Of a stretch of 39,608 nt of DNA, positions 13,754 through 21,224 are shown in pieces. The notes beneath the pieces were generated by a model. It had not been told where the DNA came from. It saw only the letters and a list, made by a program, of their open reading frames with translations, and made no database searches. The number at the start of each line of letters is the position of its first letter. Position 1 is the first letter of the stretch. The DNA is from CAYRVF01 sp964427535 (GTDB lineage Bacteria; Chloroflexota; Ktedonobacteria; Ktedonobacterales; JADMIN01): positions 1 through 39,608 of the forward strand of contig CAYRVF010000035.1 in assembly GCA_964427535.1 (NCBI GenBank), read 5' to 3'. The translations under genes and the position numbers were made by a program.

Positions 13754-14523
13754 TGCTGCTCGCACTCGATACCTCCACCAGCACAGCCAGCGTCGCTCTC
13801 GTCGATGGTGAGCGGACGCGCGCGGAGCTCTGCTGGGAGGTCGGCCAGCGACACAGCACGGAACTGCTGCAGCGGCTCGACTGGCTCTTCGACACCCAGA
13901 AGATCACGCCTGCCCAGCTCGACGGGGTGGCGGTCGCGACTGGCCCCGGCTCGTTTAACGGCGTGCGCGTGGCGGTCTCGACGGCGAAGTCGCTGGCCTT
14001 CGCTTTGCGGACACCGCTCTACGCCGTACCGACGCTCGACGTGCTCGGCTGGGGCTGCCATCTCGCGCAGGGTCCCGTGTGGGCGGTACTCGAAGCCGGG
14101 CGCGGTGAGGTCTACGCGGCGCCCTACGCGACTCCGACGGAGGACGCCGCTGGCTGGGCTCCGCTGGCGGACTACGCCGTGCTCGCGCCGTCCGAACTCG
14201 CGGGGCAGATGTCGGAGCCGTGCGTCGTCTGCGGAGAGTGGCGGCCAGAGACCCGCGCCGCGCTCGAAGATGCGCTGGGAGATCGGGTACGCTTCGCCTC
14301 GCGGCGCGAGCTGCGGCGGGCGACGTGGCTGGCCGAGCTCGCGTTCGCACGGGAGGCGTTGGGCCAGCGCGACGATCCGGCGGCGGTCGAGCCGTTGTAT
14401 CTGCGGCGACCGGCCATCACGACCAGCACACGAGCGGGGCGTTCGCCAGTGAGCGACGGACAGAGCCAGCGCGAAGACGCACAGCCGGACGGAGAGGGGA
14501 CATCGCATGCGTTACATCGTTGA
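13753..14523 (+). CDS. tsaB: tRNA t6A synthesis protein TsaB
   Basis: A non-catalytic ASKHA-fold partner that dimerises with TsaD for t6A37 formation. Family features are LLALDTSTSTASVAL at the N-terminus, GQRHSTELL, VATGPGSFNGVRVAVSTAKSL (the GPGSFTG-like block, here SFNG) and PTLDVLG. At 256 residues it is slightly longer than usual; the last ~35 residues (after LYLRRP) are polar and without homology. ATG 13753 overlaps the tsaE stop TGA; GTG 13750 directly before is an alternative. The 3' end overlaps rimI by 17 bases, so tsaE-tsaB-rimI form a tightly coupled operon. Confidence 0.93.
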   Translation: MLLALDTSTSTASVALVDGERTRAELCWEVGQRHSTELLQRLDWLFDTQKITPAQLDGVAVATGPGSFNGVRVAVSTAKSLAFALRTPLYAVPTLDVLGWGCHLAQGPVWAVLEAGRGEVYAAPYATPTEDAAGWAPLADYAVLAPSELAGQMSEPCVVCGEWRPETRAALEDALGDRVRFASRRELRRATWLAELAFAREALGQRDDPAAVEPLYLRRPAITTSTRAGRSPVSDGQSQREDAQPDGEGTSHALHR

Positions 14524-15184
14524 TCGCATGACGCTCGCGGATATCCCGCGGGTCATCGAGATCGAGAAGCTCTCCTATCCGACGCCGTGGCCGCCCAGCG
14601 CCTATCGCAAAGAGCTGCAAGACAACCCGATGGCGCACTACATCGTCGTGCGCGATAGCTCTGTGCTGCGCCAGCCGGTGCAGCCGGGTCCCGCCGACTC
14701 GTCGTCGCGGCGTCCGTTCCCGCTCTCGCTGCTGCCGAACCGTCCGCCGTCCACCGCCACGCCGGAGCTGGCCTCGATTGTGGCGTTCGCGGGGCTATGG
14801 CTGATGGTGGATGAAGCGCACATCACGACGATCGCGGTGCATCCGGCATATCGCGGGCGGGCCATCGGCGAGCTGATGATCTCGACGCTGATCCAGATCG
14901 CGTACGACATCCGGGCGCGAGCGGTCACGCTCGAAGTGCGCGTCTCGAATAGCGTGGCCCAGAACCTGTACCGCAAATACGGCTTCAAGGAGCAGGGCAT
15001 CCGCAGGCGCTACTACAGCGATAACCACGAGGATGCGCTGATCATGTCCACCGACGATATCTGGAGCTCGGAATACATGCAGCGGTTCGCCGAGCTACGC
15101 GCGCAACTGACCGCCCGCCTCGACCGCGACGAGTCGGCCCGCGCGGACGTGCCACAGACCTTCCGGGGCGAGGAGGGCATGTAA
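14507..15184 (+). CDS. rimI: Ribosomal-protein-alanine N-acetyltransferase RimI-like (GNAT)
   Basis: A GNAT acetyltransferase of the RimI type, which acetylates the N-terminal alanine of ribosomal protein S18. It is 225 residues against ~150 in typical RimI. The core starts YIVDRMTLADIPRVIEIEKLS and PTPWPPSAYRKEL. The acetyl-CoA loop is HPAYRGRAIGELM (112-124), with Ala where RxxGxG normally has Gly. LEVRVSNSVAQNLYRKYGF and GIRRRYYSDNHEDALIM close the fold. Two additions are odd: a Pro/Ser/Arg-rich insert of ~38 residues (about 52-89) in the loop after the second strand, and a ~40-residue polar tail. ATG 14507 follows GGAGAGGGGA (14491-14500). Location between tsaB and tsaD is the classical arrangement. 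Confidence 0.9.
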   Translation: MRYIVDRMTLADIPRVIEIEKLSYPTPWPPSAYRKELQDNPMAHYIVVRDSSVLRQPVQPGPADSSSRRPFPLSLLPNRPPSTATPELASIVAFAGLWLMVDEAHITTIAVHPAYRGRAIGELMISTLIQIAYDIRARAVTLEVRVSNSVAQNLYRKYGFKEQGIRRRYYSDNHEDALIMSTDDIWSSEYMQRFAELRAQLTARLDRDESARADVPQTFRGEEGM

Positions 15185-15188
15185 GGGC

Positions 15189-15240
15189 GCGGCCCCCTCC
15201 CCCTGACCCCTCCCCCGCCTAGCGGCGAGAGAAGGGGATT
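15189..15240. repeat. Degenerate palindromic repeat between rimI and tsaD
   Basis: The sequence CCCCCTCCCCCTGACCCCTCCC with a partial complement GGCGAGAGAAGGGG resembles module B, but the stem is imperfect. It fills most of the 96-base gap. Confidence 0.55.
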
Positions 15241-15280
15241 TTCACGCGCAATTTCTCTTCAAGAGAGTAGATACGATTCT

Positions 15281-16423
15281 ATGCGAATTTTGGCGATTGA
15301 GAGCTCGTGCGACGAGACGGGGGCAGCCGTCGTCGACGATGGGCGGTTCATCCTCTCGAACGTGGTCGCGTCGCAGGCGAGCCTCCATGCGCGCTACGGT
15401 GGTGTTGTGCCGGAGGTCGCCTCGCGCCAGCAAGTGAGCGCGCTCGTCCCCGTGCTGGAGTCCGCAATGGAAGAGGCGGGCACGGACTGGGAGAGCATCG
15501 ACGCGCTCGCCGCGACGTATGGCCCAGGGCTGGCCGGCCCGCTGTTGGTGGGGCTGACGGCGGGCAAGACGCTGGCCTTCGCGCGCGGGCTGCCGTTTCT
15601 CGGCGTGAACCACCTCGAAGCGCACATTTACGCCAACTGGCTGCGTCCGGCTGGCGTGCTGCCAGTTGATGGCGTCGCCGGAGCGGACGAGCTGCCGGGC
15701 GACCCGGTGTTTCCGCTGCTGGCGCTGGTGATCTCGGGCGCGCACACCGAGCTGGTCTCGATTCCGCATCACGGGCGGTATGAGCTGCTCGGGCAGACGC
15801 GCGACGACGCGGCGGGCGAGGCGTTCGACAAGGTGGCGCGCGTGCTCGGCCTGCCTTATCCCGGCGGCCCTTCCATCGAGCGCGCGGCGGCCGGGCGTAC
15901 GGCGGATGCTTCGCGGCTCGCGCTCCCCCGCGCATGGCTGCCGGGCACCTATGGCTTCAGCTTCAGCGGCCTCAAGACTGCGGTGCAAGACCTGATGCAG
16001 GGCGCTTCCGGCGTACCCACGAGCGGTGGCAGTCGCTACACGCAGCTCGGAGCCGAGGCGGCCGAGCGTGGCGGGCTGGACGTGCCGACGGTGGCCGCCG
16101 CCTTCCAGGAGGCCGTGGTGGACGTGCTGGCCACGAAGACGCTGCGGGCGGCGCGCGAGCTGGGCGTGCGGCAGGTGCTGCTGGCGGGCGGTGTGGCGGC
16201 CAATCTGGCCCTGCGCGAGCGCCTCAGCCGTGACCTTGCCGCGGAGGGCATCGATCTGCGCTATCCGCCCGTCGCGCTCTGCACCGATAACGCCGCCATG
16301 ATCGCCGCCTCGGCCTACTTCCACCTGCGCCAGGGCGAGCGCTCCGGCTATGACCTCGACGTGCGCCCCGGTCTGCAACTCCCCTTCGCGGCCAGAACCT
16401 CATCCCCAACGCCCTTCCCTTAG
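15281..16423 (+). CDS. tsaD: tRNA N6-adenosine threonylcarbamoyltransferase TsaD
   Basis: The catalytic subunit that moves threonylcarbamoyl from its AMP carrier to A37 of tRNA; an ASKHA-fold metalloenzyme. It is 380 residues. MRILAIESSCDETGAAVV is the canonical start. The metal-binding histidines are H111 and H115 in NHLEAH. TYGPGLAGPLLVGL, GEAFDKVARVLGLPYPGGP, YGFSFSGLKTAV, LAGGVAANLALRE and CTDNAAMIA all match. The SGGHT motif reads SGAHT (G to A). A ~10-residue insert follows RPAGVLP. The final residues ARTSSPTPFP are encoded by palindromic module A, and the TAG stop (16421-16423) is exactly the loop of its hairpin. It starts 96 bases after rimI, so it may be co-transcribed. Confidence 0.95.
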   Translation: MRILAIESSCDETGAAVVDDGRFILSNVVASQASLHARYGGVVPEVASRQQVSALVPVLESAMEEAGTDWESIDALAATYGPGLAGPLLVGLTAGKTLAFARGLPFLGVNHLEAHIYANWLRPAGVLPVDGVAGADELPGDPVFPLLALVISGAHTELVSIPHHGRYELLGQTRDDAAGEAFDKVARVLGLPYPGGPSIERAAAGRTADASRLALPRAWLPGTYGFSFSGLKTAVQDLMQGASGVPTSGGSRYTQLGAEAAERGGLDVPTVAAAFQEAVVDVLATKTLRAARELGVRQVLLAGGVAANLALRERLSRDLAAEGIDLRYPPVALCTDNAAMIAASAYFHLRQGERSGYDLDVRPGLQLPFAARTSSPTPFP

Positions 16424-16439
16424 AGGGAAGGGGTCGTGC
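16391..16439. repeat. Palindromic repeat module A overlapping the tsaD 3' end
   Basis: CCAGAACCTCATCCCC leads into CCCTTCCCT (16412-16420), loop TAG, AGGGAAGGG (16424-16432), then GTCGTGCGGCG. The loop is the tsaD stop codon. Confidence 0.85.
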
Positions 16440-16510
16440 GGCGAGCCTTTGTGTAGAATGGCACCGTTCGCATTACTCCAGGCAGGCAAAGCGGACGTGT
16501 CGTCTTGTAG

Positions 16511-16530
16511 GGGCGAGGCATGCCTCGCCC
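16511..16530. repeat. Perfect 20-bp palindrome
   Basis: GGGCGAGGCATGCCTCGCCC is self-complementary throughout. It lies between tsaD and the amidohydrolase and upstream of that gene's putative -10 box. It resembles a generic dispersed palindrome rather than a specific operator. Confidence 0.6.
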
Positions 16531-16580
16531 GTCCCCGCCTACGTGCATGACGCCCGCCTTCGACGCGTTGCCCGTCGCGG

Positions 16581-16586
16581 TATACT
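16581..16586 (+). promoter_or_regulatory. -10 box upstream of the amidohydrolase
   Basis: TATACT matches the -10 consensus at 5 of 6 positions; the best -35 is a poor TTCGAC 16 bases upstream. A start near 16593 gives a ~62-base leader to ATG 16655. Confidence 0.4.
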
Positions 16587-16654
16587 GTCGCTATTCTCCC
16601 CATCACATTGTCGAGGCGCTGGATGGCGCACCCACAGGGCAAGAGAGGCGCGCA

Positions 16655-18064
16655 ATGGCCGACAAGCATGACAAGCAGAACAAGGGCGACAAAGGCGACA
16701 AAGGCGACAAACGCGCGAAGCACAACGGCAACCACCACGCGGCCCACGCCGCTGATCGGGGCTCGACCTCGGCGATCATCTGGGAGGGACCGGTCGCGCT
16801 CGTCGGCGCGCGCCTGATCGATGGGACGGGCGCCGACCCGATCGAGAATTCGACCCTGATCTTCGAGGGGGAGCGCATCACCGCGCTCGGCGCCCGCGAC
16901 GACGTGCGGATTCCCGCGGGCGCGACGGTGCTGGAGGCGGACGGCATGACCGTGCTGCCGGGTCTCATCGACTGCCACGTGCATCTTGCCGGACAGTGGG
17001 GCTATGATCTGCTGCGACAGTTGCAGACGCCGCCGTCACTCAGCCTGCTCTACGCCGTGCCCAACGCGCGCGAGACGCTGGGGGGCGGCATCACCACCGT
17101 GCGCGATGCGGGCGGCACTCCGGCGGGCGTGAAGATGGCGGTCGAGCGCGGGCTGATTCCGGGGCCGCGCATGCTCGTCTCGGTCTCGTTCCTCTCGCAG
17201 ACCGGCGGTCATGGCGACGGCTACATGCCCTGCTGCCTGGATATGCACGGCGTTGGGCTGCCGGATGTGCCCTCGGGCGTCGTGGACGGCGAGGAGGCCA
17301 TGCGCCACAAGGTCCGCGAGATTCTGCGCGCGGGCGCCGACTGGATCAAGCTCTGCACCAGCGGCGGCGTGCTCTCGGCGGCGGATGAGCCCGAGACGGC
17401 GCAGTTTACGGTTGGCGAGGTCGCGGTCGCGGTCTACGAGGCCGCCGCGCAGGGCAAGCGGTGCTTGGCGCACGCGCAGAGCACCCAGGGCATCAAGAAC
17501 GCTATCAAAGCGGGGGTCGCGAGCATCGAGCACGGCATCTACCTGGACGACGAGGCCATCGCGATGATGCTCGAACGTGGCGTCTATCTCGTGCCGACGC
17601 TTGTCGCCCCGCAGGATGTGGTCGATCTGGCCGACGCGCGTCCCGGCCTGCTGCCCGCATATGCCATCGAGAAGGCGCGCCATGTGCTCGGCGATCACCG
17701 CGCGAGCTTCCGGCGCGCGGTAGAGGCGGGCGTGAAGGTGGCCATGGGCACCGATAGCGGCGTCGGCCCCCACGGCGCGAACGCCCGCGAGCTGGCGCTG
17801 ATGGTGCAGCACAGCGCGATGACGCCGATGCAGTCGATCGTCGCCAGCACGCGCTCGGCGGCGGAGTTGCTGCGGCTGGATGACCGGCTCGGCACACTCG
17901 CGCCGGGAAAGCTGGCCGATGTGCTGGTCGTCGAGGGCAACCCGCTCGACGATATCTCCGTGCTCTCCGCGCGTGACCGCCTGGCGCTGGTGATGAAGGG
18001 CGGCGCAGCGGTGCGCAGCCGCCTCGTCGCCGCGCCGCGCCCAGTCGCCGTGCCGGTGGTGTGA
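16655..18064 (+). CDS. Metal-dependent amidohydrolase (imidazolonepropionase/prolidase-like)
   Basis: A 469-residue TIM-barrel amidohydrolase, probably cytoplasmic, hydrolysing an amide or peptide-like bond. Ligands appear in family order: HVH (108-110) in PGLIDCHVHL, Lys232 in WIKLCTSGG as the likely carboxylated bridging lysine, His273 in LAHAQ, His293 in IEHGIYL and Asp367 in MGTDSG. This pattern places it with the prolidase/Xaa-Arg-dipeptidase-like branch. The C-terminal beta domain follows (LGTLAPGKLADVLVVEGNPL). The first ~35 residues are unusual: a KGDKGDKGDK run from a 9-base tandem repeat (GGCGACAAA, three times, about 16685-16711), then His/Asn-rich KHNGNHHAAHAAD. ATG 16655 has AGAGAGG 6 bases upstream and lies after the predicted promoter. 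It is monocistronic. Confidence 0.88.
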   Translation: MADKHDKQNKGDKGDKGDKRAKHNGNHHAAHAADRGSTSAIIWEGPVALVGARLIDGTGADPIENSTLIFEGERITALGARDDVRIPAGATVLEADGMTVLPGLIDCHVHLAGQWGYDLLRQLQTPPSLSLLYAVPNARETLGGGITTVRDAGGTPAGVKMAVERGLIPGPRMLVSVSFLSQTGGHGDGYMPCCLDMHGVGLPDVPSGVVDGEEAMRHKVREILRAGADWIKLCTSGGVLSAADEPETAQFTVGEVAVAVYEAAAQGKRCLAHAQSTQGIKNAIKAGVASIEHGIYLDDEAIAMMLERGVYLVPTLVAPQDVVDLADARPGLLPAYAIEKARHVLGDHRASFRRAVEAGVKVAMGTDSGVGPHGANARELALMVQHSAMTPMQSIVASTRSAAELLRLDDRLGTLAPGKLADVLVVEGNPLDDISVLSARDRLALVMKGGAAVRSRLVAAPRPVAVPVV

Positions 18065-18068
18065 GAGG

Positions 18069-18313
18069 TCTGACCCCTATAGGCAGAACCTCTCCCCCTA
18101 CCCCATCCCCTGAGAGGGGAGGGGTCGTGCGGCGGGCGCTAAGGCCTGCGGGTAGCAGTCTTCGTCTTCGTGAGACGAGGGCTGGCCCCTTCTCCCAGCC
18201 TCTCCCCCAGCTCAAGCTGGGAGAGAGGAGCCAGACATGCGTACGCGGCGTGAAGCGCACCCGTCGTCCATTTCCCCCTCTCTCACCGTCAGGTGGGGGA
18301 GGGGGCCGCGTAC
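18069..18313. repeat. Cluster of palindromic repeats (modules A, inverted B, B)
   Basis: Module A (about 18079-18134) has stem TCCCCT-GAG-AGGGGA and the tail GGGGTCGTGCGGCG. An inverted module B (about 18190-18237) reads CTCCCAGCCTCTCCCCCAGC then GCTGGGAGAGAGGAGCCAGA. A third piece (about 18270-18313) reads CCCCCTCTCTCACCGTCA then GGTGGGGGAGGGGG. They fill the first 250 bases of the 811-base gap before the cytochrome b gene. Confidence 0.8.
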
Positions 18314-18325
18314 CTGACGCGGAAA

Positions 18326-18343
18326 ATCAGGTGTACACCTGAT
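18326..18343. promoter_or_regulatory. Perfect 18-bp palindrome, candidate operator
   Basis: ATCAGGTGTACACCTGAT is perfectly self-complementary and sits in AT-richer DNA (AAAATCAGG ... GATGAAG) upstream of the respiratory operon. Its size and symmetry are those of a homodimeric repressor site; the regulator cannot be named. It differs from the C/G-run repeats next to it. Confidence 0.5.
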
Positions 18344-18492
18344 GAAGCATGCGCTCCGGTGATTTAGACTAGCTTCCAAGTATGTCTCGGAAACTCCTTC
18401 CCTTCCGCCGGCAGCACGCTTTTGCCGCGACCCTCTGATAGCGTGTTCCGGTCTGCGGCCTCCTCGTCGTGCAACGGCGCACGGGTTGGGTG

Positions 18493-18522
18493 TTGCGAGG
18501 CTCCGCTCTCGTCTGCTAAGAT
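18493..18522 (+). promoter_or_regulatory. Possible promoter of the respiratory operon
   Basis: TTGCGA (18493-18498) and TAAGAT (18517-18522) are 18 bases apart. If used, the transcript has a ~350-base leader before the cytochrome b gene, containing the small open frame. Confidence 0.4.
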
Positions 18523-18578
18523 TGGGTGCCGTCGTTGCTCCGGCTGGCCGACTTTCAGGCCATCGTCAGGAGTGAATG

Positions 18579-18752
18579 ATGGCAGCCGCCAAGTGTCGTG
18601 TTATTATTGGTGGAAGCGCCTTCCGGCAAGCGTCCACACAGGCACGCAAACTGGCGGCGCACCCAGCCCGCGCGAGCTGTTTATCGCCAGGGGCAACGCA
18701 ATTTTCTCCTCCGGTGGAAGCCGGGGAGCGCCTGTATTCGTTGTTCTTCTAG
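18579..18752 (+). CDS. Possible small protein (57 aa) in the operon leader
   Basis: An ATG-TAG frame of 57 residues beginning MAAAKCRVIIGGSAFRQAST and ending ERLYSLFF. AGGAG (18568-18572) lies 6 bases upstream. There is an alternative ATG one codon earlier. I do not recognise any family. It contains two cysteines and no membrane segment. It lies ~50 bases after a putative promoter and ~120 bases before the cytochrome b gene, so it could be a leader peptide or a chance frame. Codon use does not settle the point. Confidence 0.3.
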   Translation: MAAAKCRVIIGGSAFRQASTQARKLAAHPARASCLSPGATQFSPPVEAGERLYSLFF

Positions 18753-18875
18753 TCGGGGCTCGGATGCGACGGCCAGTGCGGAGGAGCGGACTCCTCCTCG
18801 CACCCGGCGAGTCCGCCCGCACACCCAGCCGCGCGGGTGGATCCGCGCAGATCCCGCTATCCTCGAGGAGGCCAT

Positions 18876-19685
18876 GTGAGCACGATGAATCGAGGCCCGC
18901 TAGACCGGGCATGGAACTCCATGACGGAGAGCCAGGCCTGGCGGTCTATCTTCCGTCACGGCTACCCAGACACCCCGCTAAACCAGTCGCTGGTCATGAT
19001 GGGGAACGTGTTTCTCCACCTACATCCGGTCAAGGTGAGCCGCAAGGCGATGAAGATCACCTACACATGGTGCCTGGGCGGTCTCTCGTTCTTCTTGTTT
19101 CTGGTGCTGACGATCACCGGCGTCTTCTTGATGTTCTACTTCGTGCCAGAGCAGCGGGTCGCCTACGCGGACATCGAGCAGATCAAAAGCGCCGTGGCGT
19201 TCGGCAATCTCGTGCGCAACATGCACCGCTGGGCCGCGCACCTCATGGTCGTGACCGTCACGCTGCACATGATCCGCGTGTTCTATCACGGCGCGTATAA
19301 GCCGCCGCGCGAGTTCAACTGGGTCATCGGCGTCGTGCTCTTCCTGGTCACCCTGCTGCTGAGCTTCACCGGCTATCTGCTGCCGTGGGACCAGATCGGC
19401 TACTGGGCGATCACCGTCGGCTCGAACATGGCGAGCTACGCGCCGCTCCTCGGCACTCAGGCGCACAACATCCTGGCCGGGCAGCCGGTGGGCGTTGGGC
19501 AGCCGACACTCGTGCGGTTCTATACGCTCCACGTCATCGCCTTGCCGCTGGTGGGAGCCATCTTAATGGCCGTACACTTCTGGCGCATCCGCAAGGATGG
19601 TGGTGAGGCGGGTCCGCCGCCGCCGTCGCGCCGAGAGCTGGAGCAGGCCCGCGCCGCGCAGGTGCCGGCGGGCACGCTCAGCTAG
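18876..19685 (+). CDS. Cytochrome b6-type subunit of a quinol oxidoreductase
   Basis: The di-haem core of a cytochrome bc/b6f-like complex in the membrane. It is 269 residues with four helices, so it corresponds to the N-terminal half of cytochrome b (b6). Haem ligands are H117-x13-H131 and H219-x14-H234; unequal spacing of 13 and 14 is the b6 type. Cys66 in TYTWCLGG aligns with the cysteine that covalently holds haem c_i (c_n) in b6f and Bacillus-type complexes, so an extra haem is likely. The Qo-side block SFTGYLLPWDQIGYWA is intact. The start is GTG 18876 with GAGGAGG 4 bases upstream; ATG 18885 is an alternative. First gene of b6 - IV - Rieske - cytochrome c/cupredoxin. Confidence 0.92.
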   Translation: MSTMNRGPLDRAWNSMTESQAWRSIFRHGYPDTPLNQSLVMMGNVFLHLHPVKVSRKAMKITYTWCLGGLSFFLFLVLTITGVFLMFYFVPEQRVAYADIEQIKSAVAFGNLVRNMHRWAAHLMVVTVTLHMIRVFYHGAYKPPREFNWVIGVVLFLVTLLLSFTGYLLPWDQIGYWAITVGSNMASYAPLLGTQAHNILAGQPVGVGQPTLVRFYTLHVIALPLVGAILMAVHFWRIRKDGGEAGPPPPSRRELEQARAAQVPAGTLS

Positions 19686-19823
19686 CCACACCTGCGGCGC
19701 CGGGGCATTCGCGACACATCCGTCCGCGAGACCCGGGGCCGCGGGTGGCGCCTGAAGTGCGCCGCTCGTCCATAGAAGAGGAGCGCCGCGCTACGGGCGC
19801 CGGGAAGCCAAAGGAGATGCTGT

Positions 19824-20384
19824 ATGACGACAACTGAACCGAGGCCCTCGACGACGGCTGCCACCAATGGAAATGGGCGCCCCGCGGCGACGCAGAAGCG
19901 CTATCGCACGCTCGCGGTCGTCAAGCAGCAGTCGGTCACGCGCGTTGAGAAACAGCTCGAAGATTCGGTCTTCGTGTGGCCGCACCTGCTCGTCCGTGAG
20001 TTTCTGGCGGCGATGCTGATGACCGCGATGCTCACGGTGGTCTCGCTGGTGGTGGATGCGCCGCTGCGCGATCACGCCAACCCGAACCTCACGCCGAACC
20101 CGGCCAAGGCGCCGTGGTACTTCCTCGGCCTGCAGGAGCAGTTGCACTACTTCCCGCCGGTGATCGCGGGCGTGCTGCTGCCGGGCTTCGTGCTCGTCGG
20201 GCTGGCGCTGCTGCCCTACATCGACCGCAACCCGAGCCGCGCGTTCGAGGACCGCAAGCTCTCGATCTCGCTGTTCACGATGTTCGCGCTGTTCTTCGCC
20301 GTCACGGTGCTGGCCGGCAGCTTCTTCCGCGGCTCTGGCTGGCAGTGGATCTGGCCGTGGCAGCACATCTACTTCGACCTGTAA
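19824..20384 (+). CDS. Cytochrome b6-f subunit IV-like (cytochrome b C-terminal domain)
   Basis: The second half of split cytochrome b, completing the quinol oxidation site. It is 186 residues with three helices at about 58-78, 113-132 and 149-166. The Qo-site loop reads PNPAKAPWYFLGLQEQLHYF, so the usual PEWY is APWY (residues 96-99) and the catalytic Glu is replaced by Pro. The N-terminal ~50 residues are polar and longer than in cyanobacterial subunit IV. ATG 19824 is preceded by AAAGGAGATGCTGT. It lies 138 bases after the b6 gene and 103 bases before the Rieske gene; a 7-bp hairpin (GGAGCGC / GCGCTCC, 20396-20431) lies in the latter gap. Confidence 0.9.
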   Translation: MTTTEPRPSTTAATNGNGRPAATQKRYRTLAVVKQQSVTRVEKQLEDSVFVWPHLLVREFLAAMLMTAMLTVVSLVVDAPLRDHANPNLTPNPAKAPWYFLGLQEQLHYFPPVIAGVLLPGFVLVGLALLPYIDRNPSRAFEDRKLSISLFTMFALFFAVTVLAGSFFRGSGWQWIWPWQHIYFDL

Positions 20385-20487
20385 ATCACCTGGCGGGAGC
20401 GCGGACCTCCGTGGATGCGGACCTGCGCTCCTTCGCGTGCCGGGTGGCGGCTGAGACGAGGCCAGCCCGGAAGGGGTTCTGACGACC

Positions 20488-21195
20488 ATGACGATCGACC
20501 AACGAACGCCGCAAGAGTATGAGGTCTTGACGGGCGGTGGAGCGGAATCGGCGGAGCTAGAGCGGCAGCGGTTGAGCCGGCGGCGTCTATTGCGGCGCGC
20601 GGTCGGCCTGACGTTCGGCCTCGTCGGCGCGGAGTTCACGTATGGCGCGCTGACGATGATCTACCCGAACCTGGCCGGTCAGTTCGGCGCGCCCATCACC
20701 CTCAAGAGCAAAGATAACTATCCCGCCGCCGAGCAGAGCGCCTTCGCGATTGACGCCAAGGGCATCTTCTATGAGCCGAACGCGAAGTCATACATCATGC
20801 ACCTGAAGACCGGTGGCAGCACGAAGTTCCTGCTCTCGGGTGGCGCGCTCGACGACCAGATGACCGCCGAGAACTGGTACGTGGACAAAGACGGCACATA
20901 CTGGGCCGCGCTGTATCAGGTCTGCGTGCATCTGGGCTGCAAGGTGCCTTTCCGCGACGACTGCAATAGCTTCAAGTGCCCGTGCCACGGGTCGCACTAC
21001 AACATCGACGGTGAGTATCTCGATGGCCCGGCGCCGCGCAGCCTCGACCGCTTCACGGTGTCGTTCCAGGGTAGCAACCTGGTCGTCGATACCGGCAAGC
21101 TGAACCAGCACGTCCAGCGGCCAGACTCCAGCACACGCATTCTGCAGGTGCCGACCTCGGCATCTGGCGCGCCGCTGCAATGTGCCGCGCAGTAA
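20488..21195 (+). CDS. Rieske 2Fe-2S protein
   Basis: The high-potential iron-sulfur subunit that takes electrons from quinol at the Qo site and hands them to the cytochrome c/cupredoxin. It is 235 residues. Cluster ligands are C146 and H148 in CVHLGC and C164 and H167 in CPCHGS, with the disulfide pair C151-C166; Ser169 of the motif is also present. An extra C159 lies between the two motifs. Residues 30-60 form a twin-arginine-like anchor, SRRRLLRRAVGLTFGLVG, indicating folded export and retention by the helix. The C-terminal domain is followed by ~30 polar residues. ATG 20488; the GGAAGGGG ribosome site is ~10 bases upstream. Confidence 0.93.
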   Translation: MTIDQRTPQEYEVLTGGGAESAELERQRLSRRRLLRRAVGLTFGLVGAEFTYGALTMIYPNLAGQFGAPITLKSKDNYPAAEQSAFAIDAKGIFYEPNAKSYIMHLKTGGSTKFLLSGGALDDQMTAENWYVDKDGTYWAALYQVCVHLGCKVPFRDDCNSFKCPCHGSHYNIDGEYLDGPAPRSLDRFTVSFQGSNLVVDTGKLNQHVQRPDSSTRILQVPTSASGAPLQCAAQ

Positions 21196-21224
21196 CGTCC
21201 CGGCGCTCAACGAGGAACCCGTAG

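Larger units (their letters stand above)
18344..18875. other. Long leader region of the cytochrome b gene
   Basis: These 532 bases hold a putative promoter (18493-18522) and a small open frame with a good ribosome site (18579-18752). The last 120 bases are GC-rich with local dyads (GGAGGAGCGGACTCCTCC). No larger gene is supported. Confidence 0.4.

Noticed and set aside
16511..16530. 20-bp palindrome as a specific operator
   Set aside because: It resembles a generic dispersed GAGGCATGCCTC-type palindrome and is not positioned on a convincing promoter.
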